This document shows positions 1 to 8,570 of a stretch of 64,000 nucleotides of DNA, one piece after another. Each line of letters opens with the position of its first letter. Position 1 is the first letter of the stretch. A model generated the notes under the pieces. That model saw only the letters and a list, made by a program, of their open reading frames with translations. It was not told the origin of the DNA and did no database searches. Source of the stretch: Roseinatronobacter sp052379845 (GTDB taxonomy: Bacteria > Pseudomonadota > Alphaproteobacteria > Rhodobacterales > Rhodobacteraceae); assembly GCA_052379845.1 (NCBI GenBank), contig JBQTCF010000022.1; one strand, written 5' to 3'. Made by a program: the position numbers and the translations under genes.

Positions 1-27
1 CGCTTCTGTGTATCTGCTTGTCTTCAT
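1..27 (-). CDS. IS3-type transposase OrfA, first nine codons
   Basis: Only MKTSRYTEA is visible before the window edge. The start is supported by GGAGAATTCG directly upstream of the ATG. Members of this family bind the IS ends through an N-terminal helix-turn-helix and are joined to OrfB by programmed -1 frameshifting. Nothing of those parts can be seen here, so the call rests on the start peptide alone. Confidence 0.5.
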
Positions 28-105
28 TCGAATTCTCCTCGTTCATCTTGCCGAGAAAATTCTACTTTTGCAGCCCCTTAATTTCGGGGGGGATTACCCC
101 TCCAG
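1..105 (-). mobile_element. end of an IS3-family insertion sequence (partial)
   Basis: The minus strand reads from an AT-poor end (position about 105) through a leader with a good ribosome site (GGAG) into an ATG at 27 whose nine visible codons give MKTSRYTEA, the usual start of IS3-family OrfA. The rest of the element lies outside the window. The outer boundary is uncertain: a TG dinucleotide near 104 followed by a C/G-rich tract looks like a terminal inverted repeat, but the other end is not visible for comparison. The neighbouring coxG ends at 157, so the element inserted just downstream of that operon. Confidence 0.5.
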
Positions 106-156
106 CACCCGTGTTCAGTCAAGCTTTGTGAATGCTGGGTAACGTTTTGACGGCCT

Positions 157-627
157 CTATGCATCAGCTTTTGGTGTCCCTGCGTCAATGTCGGTCAATT
201 CTGCTGCAAGATTGCCGAAGAACTGCGCCGCCAATTTGCGTGTTGTGCCCATGATCAATCTGCTACCTAATTGTGCCAGCTTGCCGCCAACATCAGCACG
301 GGCTGTATAACGTAACAGGGTTTGGTCGCCGTCTTCCTCAAGGATAATTTGCGCGCCGCCTTTGGCAAACCCTGCTGCCCCGCCGGTGCCGCTGCCTGTC
401 AGGTGAAATTCACGGGGTGGATCGACAGGTTCCAGAACAACGGCCCCCGTGAACCGTGCCTTGACCGGGCCTATCTTCAACACAACTTTCGCCTCCAGTT
501 CTGTGGCTGAATGGCGCGTGATTTCTTGACAGCCGGGAATACACTTGCGCAAGACATCTGTATCATTCAGCGCCGCATAAACCTGTGCGCTTCGGGCAGG
601 GATAGTGACTTCGTCGGTTAGTTCCAT
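157..627 (-). CDS. coxG: CoxG-like SRPBCC-domain protein of a molybdenum hydroxylase operon
   Basis: The 156-residue protein is a single SRPBCC/CoxG domain. It starts with the typical strand and helix (MELTDEVTIPA..VYAALNDTDVLRKCIPGC) and has the family sequence IGPVKARFTG in the middle and GSRLIMGTTRKLAAQFF near the end. CoxG proteins accompany carbon monoxide dehydrogenase-type enzymes and are thought to help membrane attachment or maturation. It is the last gene of a run that starts with coxM at 7481, lying 28 bases after the TRAP permease. The start is set by GGAG upstream of the ATG at 627. No membrane segment is visible. The family is clear; the exact role in this operon is inferred. 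Confidence 0.85.
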   Translation of the reverse strand: MELTDEVTIPARSAQVYAALNDTDVLRKCIPGCQEITRHSATELEAKVVLKIGPVKARFTGAVVLEPVDPPREFHLTGSGTGGAAGFAKGGAQIILEEDGDQTLLRYTARADVGGKLAQLGSRLIMGTTRKLAAQFFGNLAAELTDIDAGTPKADA

Positions 628-655
628 GATATCTCCAGATTGCGTTCTTGGCTGG

Positions 656-1987
656 TCAGATCAGCGCCGTCGACAGGATTGGGAACGCCGCGATCAGAAG
701 AAGCGACAAAGCCATGACCAGAACAAAGGGCAACGTTCCCATGAAGACCTGCTCAACCTTGGTTTTCGGGTCGGCAAGTGCCGTATGAACAGTGAACACT
801 GATATTCCGAAGGGCGGGGTCAACAATCCGATCTCGACTGCGATTACCGTGATGACCCCGAAATGGATCAGATCGAAACCAAGCCCCAGCGCAATTGGGG
901 CCGAGATGGGGACCATGATCAGCAAGATCGATGTTGAATCCAGGATCATGCCCATCAACAGCACAATCACAACATAGATCAGCAAGAACCCATAGGGACC
1001 CAGGCCGGAATCCTGCACCAGCAGGGCAATCGCATTCGGAATGCCCGCGATGGACAGCATACGGCTGTAATAGCCCGCCGCGATCAGCAGCACCAGAATT
1101 GCCACAGAAACCAGACCTGTCTGATACAGGACCTGCCACATGCGCGGGCGGTCCAGTTGCCGCCGCATCAGTGCGATCAGCAGCGCACCAAAAGCACCCA
1201 CTCCCCCTGCCTCTGTTGGGGTGAAAAAGCCAGAGTAAAGCCCCCCCAGGATAAGCGTAACCAGCGCCATGATTGGCACCAGCTTTTTCAAGATCTCGCC
1301 CCATGAAAGGGTTTTTTCATCGCGGGCTTCAGATTGCCGCACGCGCGCTGCCTCGACATCTGTATAGACAAAGCTGGGGCGAAACCGCGCAAGCAACATG
1401 ATCAGCGCCACAAAGCCGAAACTTAGCAGCAGGCCGGGAATGATTCCGGCCAGAAACATCGCCCCGATAGACACCTCTGCCAGCACGCCGTAGATGATCA
1501 GTAGCAATGACGGTGGAATCAGCATACCCAGCACCGAACTGCCCGCTACAATGCCTGCCGCAAATGGCAAACGATATCCGTGACGCCCCATTTCAGGCAC
1601 AGCAACGCGCGTGAAAACGGCGGCCGATGCAATGGAAACGCCTGTGACAGCCGCAAAAACGGCATTGGCGGCAACAGTCGCAACCCCAAGGCCGCCAAGC
1701 AGCTTGCGCAGCAACGCTTCGGCCACTTCAAATGTATCGCGCCCAACATTGGATATGCTGACAAGTATCCCCATAAGAACGAATAGCGGGATCGTCGCAA
1801 ACAGATAATCAGCAATCCCGTTATAGCTGGCCATACCCAACAAACGGAACGCAAGATCGATATTGTCGCGCAATATCCAGATTCCAATGAACCCGGTAGC
1901 GAGCAGTGCCACGGCGATATGCATCCCAAGAAGCACCACCACGACAAGGCCAAGGATCAACAGCATACCTATCGTCAGACTTGTCAT
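656..1987 (-). CDS. dctM: TRAP transporter large permease (DctM type)
   Basis: The 443-residue, very hydrophobic protein has about 12 membrane segments and typical DctM motifs: an early G-x-P-I-A-like stretch (GMHIAVALLATGF), FVLMGILVSISNVG, and GLLTPPFGISVFTV near the C-terminus. It forms the sodium-driven channel of a tripartite ATP-independent periplasmic importer for organic acids. Its ATG overlaps the stop codon of dctQ by four bases (ATGA), so the two are translationally coupled. The periplasmic binding protein is encoded just upstream at 2620-3684. Its position inside a molybdenum-hydroxylase operon suggests that it imports that enzyme's substrate. Confidence 0.93.
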   Translation of the reverse strand: MTSLTIGMLLILGLVVVVLLGMHIAVALLATGFIGIWILRDNIDLAFRLLGMASYNGIADYLFATIPLFVLMGILVSISNVGRDTFEVAEALLRKLLGGLGVATVAANAVFAAVTGVSIASAAVFTRVAVPEMGRHGYRLPFAAGIVAGSSVLGMLIPPSLLLIIYGVLAEVSIGAMFLAGIIPGLLLSFGFVALIMLLARFRPSFVYTDVEAARVRQSEARDEKTLSWGEILKKLVPIMALVTLILGGLYSGFFTPTEAGGVGAFGALLIALMRRQLDRPRMWQVLYQTGLVSVAILVLLIAAGYYSRMLSIAGIPNAIALLVQDSGLGPYGFLLIYVVIVLLMGMILDSTSILLIMVPISAPIALGLGFDLIHFGVITVIAVEIGLLTPPFGISVFTVHTALADPKTKVEQVFMGTLPFVLVMALSLLLIAAFPILSTALI

Positions 1988-2526
1988 GACTGCGGCCTTC
2001 CGATCTGGCGTAAATGTTCAATGGCGACTGACAGATAGGACAAAGCTGCAAACACTGCGCCGATGATGATAATCGCGCGAAACGGCAGCGTTGGAACCGT
2101 AAATACGCCCCGAACGCCGAAGTATTCATTGGTATTGTAGGCGCGAACCGTATCAGGCCAGACGGCATAAGCCACCGCAAGACAGACCATCGCCCCGACC
2201 AATGCAAACAGTAGCTCAAGCATCGCCGACATGCGTGGCGAGAAATGTGAAAACACCCGCAACAACATGTCAGATCTGGTCATGCGGCCATTCAAGACCG
2301 CTGCTGAAACTTGTAAGAAGGCAATCGCCACAACAGACCGGGCCGCGACTTCGGCCACACCCGTGATTGGGGAATTGAAGAAATTTCGCCCCAGGACGTC
2401 GGCGACAATCACGAACATCAAAAGCGCGATCCAGATGGTTCCGATCATGGACAAAGCGGCGGCGACCCAATGAAGGGTTTTGCCTACCGCGCCACGATGT
2501 TTAACTTGCTGCGTCGTCGCGTTCAC
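1984..2526 (-). CDS. dctQ: TRAP transporter small permease (DctQ type)
   Basis: The protein of about 180 residues has four hydrophobic segments and the DctQ-like stretch ADVLGRNFFNSPITGVAEV. The chosen start is the GTG at 2526, because AAGGAAGG stands eight bases before it. An ATG 14 codons further upstream (2568) has no comparable ribosome site. DctQ joins the large permease DctM in the inner membrane. The gene overlaps dctM by four bases and follows dctP after a gap of about 90 bases. Confidence 0.88.
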   Translation of the reverse strand: MNATTQQVKHRGAVGKTLHWVAAALSMIGTIWIALLMFVIVADVLGRNFFNSPITGVAEVAARSVVAIAFLQVSAAVLNGRMTRSDMLLRVFSHFSPRMSAMLELLFALVGAMVCLAVAYAVWPDTVRAYNTNEYFGVRGVFTVPTLPFRAIIIIGAVFAALSYLSVAIEHLRQIGRPQS

Positions 2527-2619
2527 CAGAAATTCCTTCCTTGCGGATGGTAGGGGGCTGCATTGCACGGCACAGGCACAAAGCCTGCGCCGTGCAACTT
2601 CGTATCAATCAAATCGGGA

Positions 2620-3684
2620 TCAGAGCCCCTGATCCCAATCCCGCAACGGCTGGACCCCACGTTCGCGCAGAGCGTCGAAATACGCTTTCAACACAGTTAC
2701 AGCCGCATCGCCGCCATCTTCCAGCCAAGGCTCGATAATATTGGGCAATCCGTCAACCCAGGCCTGTTTATCGGCCTCTGGCAATTCGGACACTTGCAGT
2801 CCGGCCTCCTCCATCTCCGACATGGCGACCTCGGCACGTTCGGACACATAATCACCATGCGCCCGTGACGTCGCGCGTCCTGCTTCACGCACAGCGTCCT
2901 GCACGGCTTCGGGCCAGGAACCGAAACTGTCGAGATTGGCCGCAATGCCGCCAAAATACATTGCGCCGATGCCGACCTGCGTCAGATGAGGTGCAACCTC
3001 ATAAACGCGGGTGGGCTGAATGCCGGTAGCAAAGCTGAGCGCGCCTTCGGATACACCGGTCTGGATATCGGTGTAATATGTTGTCAGCGCGCCATCCAAT
3101 GGCGTGGTCCCTGTCCCTTGCAGCCAATTGGCCGATGTGCCGGGCGCATTGATCCGACGGTTGTTGATATCGGCAAGGCTATTGATCGGAAAGTTTGAAT
3201 AGATGTCATAGCTGTCGGTGATCAGTGACGACAAATGCAGCATATTCTGCTCTGCCCAGCTATCGCGCAACTCTGGCAGCTCCTCTGTCAACTGGTCAAA
3301 GATGTCGATCAGCAATTCATGATCACCTGTTGCGAAAGGGGTAAAATAGGTCACATTCTGGAGTGGCATTGCAGAGCCTTCCCAGACTGTTCCAACCATC
3401 CCGATATCCACAATACCGTCACGAACCGCAGTGCGCGTTTCGGTAAAGCGGTAAAGCGTGCCGCCGTAGGACTCGACCCAGTTAACGCGAAATTCGCCAC
3501 CGGCTTCTTCCAGCAACCGGTCAACAGTCGGCTGAAATGCGTTCTTCATCGCATAGGCCCAGATATTGCTCTCTGGATGGCTGGAGCCGATATTGATCGT
3601 AATCGTCTGTTGTGCGGCAACGGGGGGGGCAAAGGCAAATGCCAAGGCGAAGGCCGATGTTGTAAAGCCAAGTCTAATAGTCAT
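2620..3684 (-). CDS. dctP: TRAP transporter substrate-binding protein (DctP family)
   Basis: The 354-residue protein has a clear signal peptide (MTIRLGFTTSAFALAFAFA..VAAQ), so the mature form is periplasmic. The body has DctP-fold features, including RFTETRTAVRDGIVDIGMVG and a conserved region around RRINAPGTSANWLQGTG. The start is placed at 3684 because GGGAGGAACAGC precedes that ATG and because it begins the signal peptide; an in-frame ATG 11 codons upstream is less likely. It captures a substrate, probably an organic acid or aromatic acid, for DctQM. The ligand cannot be read from sequence. Confidence 0.9.
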   Translation of the reverse strand: MTIRLGFTTSAFALAFAFAPPVAAQQTITINIGSSHPESNIWAYAMKNAFQPTVDRLLEEAGGEFRVNWVESYGGTLYRFTETRTAVRDGIVDIGMVGTVWEGSAMPLQNVTYFTPFATGDHELLIDIFDQLTEELPELRDSWAEQNMLHLSSLITDSYDIYSNFPINSLADINNRRINAPGTSANWLQGTGTTPLDGALTTYYTDIQTGVSEGALSFATGIQPTRVYEVAPHLTQVGIGAMYFGGIAANLDSFGSWPEAVQDAVREAGRATSRAHGDYVSERAEVAMSEMEEAGLQVSELPEADKQAWVDGLPNIIEPWLEDGGDAAVTVLKAYFDALRERGVQPLRDWDQGL

Positions 3685-3740
3685 GCTGTTCCTCCCTATA
3701 GACAGCGGTGAAGTCATTCAGTCCTGCCGAAATGCACGCA

Positions 3741-6122
3741 TCACTCTGGCAGGTGGTGGATGGAGCGCAGGATGCGCTCTGGCGTCATGGGCATTGAGGT
3801 GACGCGCCCGCCCAAGGGGCGGATTGCATCATTGATCGCATTCATGACAGCCGCAGGTGCGCCCGCAGTTCCTGCCTCGCCCGCGCCTTTGGCACCAAGT
3901 TCGGATTCGCGCGTCGGGGTTTCAACATGCCCGATGATCATGTCTGGCATCTCGGACGCCATCGGCACCAGATAGTCAGCCATGTTGGCATTCAGCAACT
4001 GGCCTTCCTCGTCATAGAGGCTTTCTTCATAAAGTGCCCCGCCAATGCCCTGGACAATGCCACCGCGGATCTGTTCATCCACAAGCTGGGGGTTGATGAC
4101 CCGGCCACAATCCTCGACGCACCAGTGCTTCAGCAATTTCACGAAGCCTGTTTCAGGATCAACCTCGACATAGCTGGCCTGAATGCCATTGGTGAAGGCA
4201 AACGGATACTCGCTGGTGATATAGTGGCGGGTCACGACCAGTTCGCGCGGCAAGTCTTTGGGCAAAGTGTCGCCCCTGAAATACACAACGCGACCCAGTT
4301 CCGACAACGGCATCCGCTCTGTATCGGTTCCCAGATCAACGATGCTACCATCCACAATATCAAGCGTTTCAGGGGTGCATTGCAGCATAGCACCCGCCAC
4401 AGTCAGAATATTTTCACGCAGCGAACGCCCGGCCTGAAGAGCGGCCTCGCCCCCGATTCCAGCGCCGCGCGATGCCCAGGTCCCCCCGCCATAGGGGGTT
4501 GTCTGGGTATCTCCTGTGATGACACGAACGCGCTGAACAGGCACACCAACCGCTTCTGCGGTGATCTGCGCAAGCATCGCTTCAGTGCCCTGACCCTGCT
4601 CGGTCACACCAGACATGGCCACAACCGAACCATCGGGGTCCATGCGCACTGTGCATCCATCCTGTGCAGAAATCCGGGCACCACCAATTCCATACATGAA
4701 AGGGCTGGGATTGGTCAGTTCGATGAAACTGGCAATGCCAATGCCTCGATAGACACCTTTTTCACGCAAAGCCGCCTGTTCGGCCCGCAGGGCCGGATAA
4801 TCCATCATCTCGACAAGCTTGTTCAGACTTTTGTGGTGCGACAAACCCTCAAAGCGCATATTGGCCGGAGAGGTGTAGGGATAGGCATCATCTGCAATCA
4901 GATTGCGGCGCCGGATCTCGATCGGGTCAAGGCCAAGCTTTTCTGCCGCCAGATCGACCATACCCTCGGTGACCGCAGCTGCAATGGGGTGGCCCACCGC
5001 ACGATACTGGCATGTCGGGGATTTGTTTTGCAGCACGACCGTTGTTCTGGCGCGATAGTTGGCAAAGTCATAGGGGCCACCGCAAAGGTTTACGACCTGA
5101 TTGCCCTCGATTGCCGAAGTCCGCGGATAGACCGAATATGGACCTATTCCTGTCAGATCTTCAATGTCGAGCGCAAGAATGCGACCATCTTCATCCAGCG
5201 CCATGCGCGCATCAATTTCATGATCGCGTGCATGAATGTCTGTTGCGAAGGATTCCAGCCTGTCGGCGATGAATTTGACAGGACGTCCAAGTATCTTCGA
5301 GATCGTGGCCGTCGCAACTTCATCAGGATAGACATGTACCTTGATGCCGAATGACCCCCCGACATCACCACAAATGACCCGCACCGCCCCCTCGGGCAGG
5401 CCCAGATGCTCTGCAAAGACAACTTGCATCATATGTGGCGCTTGCGTTGAATGATAGACAGTCAGCTGCTTCTCGGAGCGGTTGTAATCAGCCAGAATGG
5501 AGCGCGGTTCAACGCATACACCGGTGTGGCGGCCTGTCTTGAAGCGGCTTTCGACTATGACAGGGGCCGTGCGCATGACCTCCGCCGGATCGCCTGACAA
5601 ATGCTCGCGCTGGAAAGTAAGGTTATCACCCAGATCAGGATGCAAGACAGGGGTTTCCGGGTCGAGAGCAGTGCGCATGTCAGTGACCGGTTGCAGCGGC
5701 TCGTATTCCACCTCGATCAGTGCGGCGGCTTCTTCTGCCTGTGCGCGGGTATCGGCCACCACTGCGGCCACGGCTTCGCCACTCCACGTCGCGCGATCGA
5801 CTGCGATCGGGTGTTGGGGGGCAGACTTAAGCCCTTTCAAATGCGCCAGAACGGCAACCCACGGTGTGCAATGCTCGGCCAGATCCGCGCCAGTAAACAC
5901 CCCGCGCACACCGGGCGCCGCGCGCGCGGCCTCGGTGTTTATCGACTGGATGCGAGCATGGGCATAGGGGCTGCGCACGAACACGGCATGCAACATGCGC
6001 GGCAGAACAACATCGTCCACATAACGGCCGCGTCCTTCGACCAGCCGCCGTGCATTGGGGCGCGGAACAGTGCGGCCAATATAGCTGTTGGGGCGGTCGG
6101 GATTGTCAAAACGAATACTCAT
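3741..6122 (-). CDS. molybdopterin-binding large subunit of an aldehyde oxidase / CoxL-type hydroxylase
   Basis: The 793-residue protein belongs to the xanthine dehydrogenase/CO dehydrogenase large-subunit family. It begins with the common IGRTVPRPNARRLVEGRGRYVDDV region and carries molybdopterin-binding stretches (GGSFGIKVHVYPDE, GGGTWASRGAGIG) and the catalytic glutamate in GAKGAGEAGTAGAP near the C-terminus. The active-site loop at about residue 370 reads QYRAVGHP. That is neither the AYxCSFR of true (form I) CO dehydrogenase nor the AYRGAGR of form II, so another substrate is expected. The start at 6122 overlaps the coxS-like stop (ATGA). Together with the FAD and 2Fe-2S subunits it should oxidise a substrate brought in by the neighbouring TRAP system. 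Confidence 0.9.
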   Translation of the reverse strand: MSIRFDNPDRPNSYIGRTVPRPNARRLVEGRGRYVDDVVLPRMLHAVFVRSPYAHARIQSINTEAARAAPGVRGVFTGADLAEHCTPWVAVLAHLKGLKSAPQHPIAVDRATWSGEAVAAVVADTRAQAEEAAALIEVEYEPLQPVTDMRTALDPETPVLHPDLGDNLTFQREHLSGDPAEVMRTAPVIVESRFKTGRHTGVCVEPRSILADYNRSEKQLTVYHSTQAPHMMQVVFAEHLGLPEGAVRVICGDVGGSFGIKVHVYPDEVATATISKILGRPVKFIADRLESFATDIHARDHEIDARMALDEDGRILALDIEDLTGIGPYSVYPRTSAIEGNQVVNLCGGPYDFANYRARTTVVLQNKSPTCQYRAVGHPIAAAVTEGMVDLAAEKLGLDPIEIRRRNLIADDAYPYTSPANMRFEGLSHHKSLNKLVEMMDYPALRAEQAALREKGVYRGIGIASFIELTNPSPFMYGIGGARISAQDGCTVRMDPDGSVVAMSGVTEQGQGTEAMLAQITAEAVGVPVQRVRVITGDTQTTPYGGGTWASRGAGIGGEAALQAGRSLRENILTVAGAMLQCTPETLDIVDGSIVDLGTDTERMPLSELGRVVYFRGDTLPKDLPRELVVTRHYITSEYPFAFTNGIQASYVEVDPETGFVKLLKHWCVEDCGRVINPQLVDEQIRGGIVQGIGGALYEESLYDEEGQLLNANMADYLVPMASEMPDMIIGHVETPTRESELGAKGAGEAGTAGAPAAVMNAINDAIRPLGGRVTSMPMTPERILRSIHHLPE

Positions 6123-6631
6123 TCTGCGGCCTCTTGTTCGGAATTTCGCACGCGCGCTGTGGTCTCGATGGCATCGACTATGGCCTCGTATCCCGTACAG
6201 CGGCAGTAATTCCCCGAGATATGCTCCCGGATATCGGCGCGGCTGGGAATACCCGCATGACGGGTCAGGATATCGCGCGCCGCAAAGATCATGCCCGGCG
6301 TGCAAAATCCGCATTGCAGGGCGTTTCGTTCTACAAAGTTATCCTGAAGATCGGCGATTTCCTTGCTATCGGTAACGCCTTCGATAGTCCAGATTTCAGC
6401 CCCGTCCATCTGCGCGGCAAGGACAAGGCAGCCGCGCGCTATTTCACCATTGATCTGCAATGTACAGGCACCACAGACGCCATGTTCACACCCGGCATGA
6501 GCGCCAGTAAGCCCCAGATCAAGGCGCAGGAAATCTACCACATGCCGACCGGCGGGAACGCGCGCGTCAATACGCTCCCCGTTTACGGTCAGGGATATAT
6601 CGACCAACTTTTCAAACGCTGCTTGGGTCAT
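6119..6631 (-). CDS. 2Fe-2S small subunit of the molybdenum hydroxylase (CoxS type)
   Basis: This 170-residue protein has the two usual clusters. The plant-ferredoxin-like site is CEHGVCGACTLQ. The all-helical C-terminal site is formed by CGFCTPGMI and CRCTGYEAIV. It passes electrons from the molybdenum centre to the FAD subunit. It is translationally coupled to the large subunit by an ATGA overlap and follows the FAD subunit after 19 bases. The start at 6631 has GGAGTATAGATT before the ATG. The length is normal for the family. Confidence 0.95.
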   Translation of the reverse strand: MTQAAFEKLVDISLTVNGERIDARVPAGRHVVDFLRLDLGLTGAHAGCEHGVCGACTLQINGEIARGCLVLAAQMDGAEIWTIEGVTDSKEIADLQDNFVERNALQCGFCTPGMIFAARDILTRHAGIPSRADIREHISGNYCRCTGYEAIVDAIETTARVRNSEQEAAE

Positions 6632-6650
6632 AATCTATACTCCATCTGCT

Positions 6651-7481
6651 TCAAGAGTTGGTCATTTCCGCCAGCACCCTGCGCAACAGGACTGCTGCAA
6701 GGTGTCGCCTGTATTCAGCGCTGGCATGAGGGTCGCTTTCCGGGGCAAGATCATCGCGCAAGGCGCTAACAGCATCCTCTGGCGACCCGCCTGAATTCAG
6801 TATGGCCATTGCAGCCGTAGCCTGAACGGGCCTGTCGGACACTCCGAAATAGGCAAGCCGAACGCCATCGGCAGATTTCACCCCTGCAAGGCCTACAATT
6901 GCGTAATCGCCAGAGCGTCTTGTAAGCTCTCGGATCACATGCCGATCACCTGCGGCTTTCAGCGGAATATCGACCGCGATGATGATCTCACCTTCTTCAA
7001 GGGCGGTGGTGAACAGCCCTTCAAAGAACGCATCGGCCGCTATGCGGCGCTCGCGCTTGGCACTGCGCACAAGAATTTCGGCGCCAAGGGCAATCATGCA
7101 GGCTGGCAGTTCCGCCGCCGGGTCCGCATTCGCCAAGGATCCGCCCAGCGTCCCACGCGAACGGATCGCCGCATGCGCAATGAGAGGGGCTGCATGCGCC
7201 AGCAGCGGTGCATGTTCTGCAACCAGCGCTGCTTCTGCCAGTTCTGCGTGGCGGGTCAATGCGCCAAGGCGCAAGCGCCCATCATGCAAGCCAATCCCGC
7301 GTAATTCGGGCAGATGGCTGATATCGACAAGCAGCGCTTCCTCGGACAGGCGCAGGTTCAGGGATGCCACAAGGGACTGCCCCCCGGCAATGACCACAGC
7401 ATCTCCCTGCACGCTTTGCAGCAGGTCGAAGGCATGGCCCAGTGACTGCGCACGCGCATATCCAGCGACTGACGCTTTCAT
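6651..7481 (-). CDS. FAD-binding middle subunit of the molybdenum hydroxylase (CoxM type)
   Basis: The 276-residue protein shows the FAD-binding motif AGGQSLVASLNLRL near the start and the second motif in TLGGSLANADPAAELP, followed by a CO dehydrogenase flavoprotein C-terminal domain. It is the first gene of the operon, with a strong GGGAGGGAAC ribosome site before the ATG at 7481. It faces the TetR gene across a 178-base divergent promoter region. FAD here passes electrons on, probably to the quinone pool or another acceptor; the acceptor is not known for this subfamily. Confidence 0.94.
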   Translation of the reverse strand: MKASVAGYARAQSLGHAFDLLQSVQGDAVVIAGGQSLVASLNLRLSEEALLVDISHLPELRGIGLHDGRLRLGALTRHAELAEAALVAEHAPLLAHAAPLIAHAAIRSRGTLGGSLANADPAAELPACMIALGAEILVRSAKRERRIAADAFFEGLFTTALEEGEIIIAVDIPLKAAGDRHVIRELTRRSGDYAIVGLAGVKSADGVRLAYFGVSDRPVQATAAMAILNSGGSPEDAVSALRDDLAPESDPHASAEYRRHLAAVLLRRVLAEMTNS

Positions 7482-7659
7482 GTTCCCTCCCAGGTATTTC
7501 GGCCTCCGCGCGCCCCTCCTCCAAGGGTGCTGCGCTTCGACATTGCATCTTATTGAGCAAATGATCTATAAAGAAGACAGGTTTGGCAAGGGGAGAAATT
7601 CATGCGAAGAGAAATTTTCTTGTTGTTACTTCCTCGATAAAGGCAGTTCGGAAATACGC

Positions 7660-8277
7660 ATGGATACAGCCACGTCACGCCGCCAGCGCCTTTCGCCAGA
7701 AGAGCGCCACAAACAGATTCTCGACTCTGCTGTTGCATATTTCGCAGAGCATGGACTTGACGGGAATACGCGTGACCTATCCAAGCAAATGGGCGTGACC
7801 CAGTCGCTGATCTTCAAGTATTTCGCAACCAAGGCAGAGCTGATCGAAGCGGTATATAACCGTGTATATCTGGACCGTATTGCCCCGCACTGGCCTGAAT
7901 TGATTAACGATTCCACTCGGCCGCTGCGTGATCGACTTGTGCAGTTCTACACTGAATATGCGCAGGCGATCTTTACCTATGAATGGATGCGCATCTTCAT
8001 GTTTTCGGGACTGGCCGGTGCCGAACTCAATCGTCGCTACCTGGACCATCTCAGTACGCTGATTCTGGAACCCACCCTTGCCCAGATCAAGGCAGAGGCC
8101 ACGTCCCTGCGGGTGCCCGATTTCGAGGATGTGTGGAATCTGCACGGTGGGATAGTTTATGTTGGAATCCGCAAGTATGTATACCAAATGCCCACTGCAG
8201 ATCCCGATGCGGAGTTAATCGCTCGCGCAGTAGAGCGTTTTCTAAGAGATTTCGGCATCCCGATTGATTCGGACTGA
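7660..8277 (+). CDS. TetR-family transcriptional regulator
   Basis: The 205-residue protein has an N-terminal TetR helix-turn-helix (residues about 10-60: EERHKQILDSAVAYFAEHG..DLSKQMGVTQSLIFKYFATKAELIEAV) and a helical ligand-binding C-terminal domain. It is divergent from the molybdenum-hydroxylase/TRAP operon and so probably controls it, with the substrate or a product as effector. The start at 7660 begins the conserved domain but has only a weak ribosome site; an ATG at 7561 in the same frame is an alternative. The frame is open far upstream, but that part is antisense to coxM. Confidence 0.88.
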   Translation: MDTATSRRQRLSPEERHKQILDSAVAYFAEHGLDGNTRDLSKQMGVTQSLIFKYFATKAELIEAVYNRVYLDRIAPHWPELINDSTRPLRDRLVQFYTEYAQAIFTYEWMRIFMFSGLAGAELNRRYLDHLSTLILEPTLAQIKAEATSLRVPDFEDVWNLHGGIVYVGIRKYVYQMPTADPDAELIARAVERFLRDFGIPIDSD

Positions 8278-8570
8278 AATCACTTAAGATATAACAATGT
8301 CTTGTGATTGAAGGTTTATTGAGCGGTGCTGGGTATCACGCGCCACGGAGTGCCTACCGCAAGTCGCCTGCTCACTGATGGTTATCCTGCACTGCAAGGC
8401 AAAACAAAATGGCAGTTATAAGGACATTTGCGTTCGGTCACTGCGTCATGCATAAGTGGCCGCTTCGGTAAACATGGCGTGATTATCTGGCCGACGGCAA
8501 AGGGCCGGGTGCGTTGATCCTGTCGTCACTTCGCAAGGGGCGGAAGAGCAGCTGCCGGTTCCTTGCTCGG
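8278..8570. other. intergenic region between convergent genes
   Basis: These 293 bases separate the tetR end from the tctA end. An imperfect hairpin (AATCAC ... GTGATT, 8280-8314) follows tetR and could help stop transcription, but it has no T-run. No gene or mobile-element remnant was recognised. Confidence 0.4.

Noticed and set aside
3927..5354. 475-codon open frame on the plus strand
   Set aside because: It is antisense to the molybdopterin large subunit, whose motifs are complete; its translation is His/Arg/Gly-rich with no family features.
3741..7481. identification as aerobic CO dehydrogenase (coxMSL)
   Set aside because: The active-site loop lacks AYxCSFR; only the family and gene order agree, so the substrate is left open.
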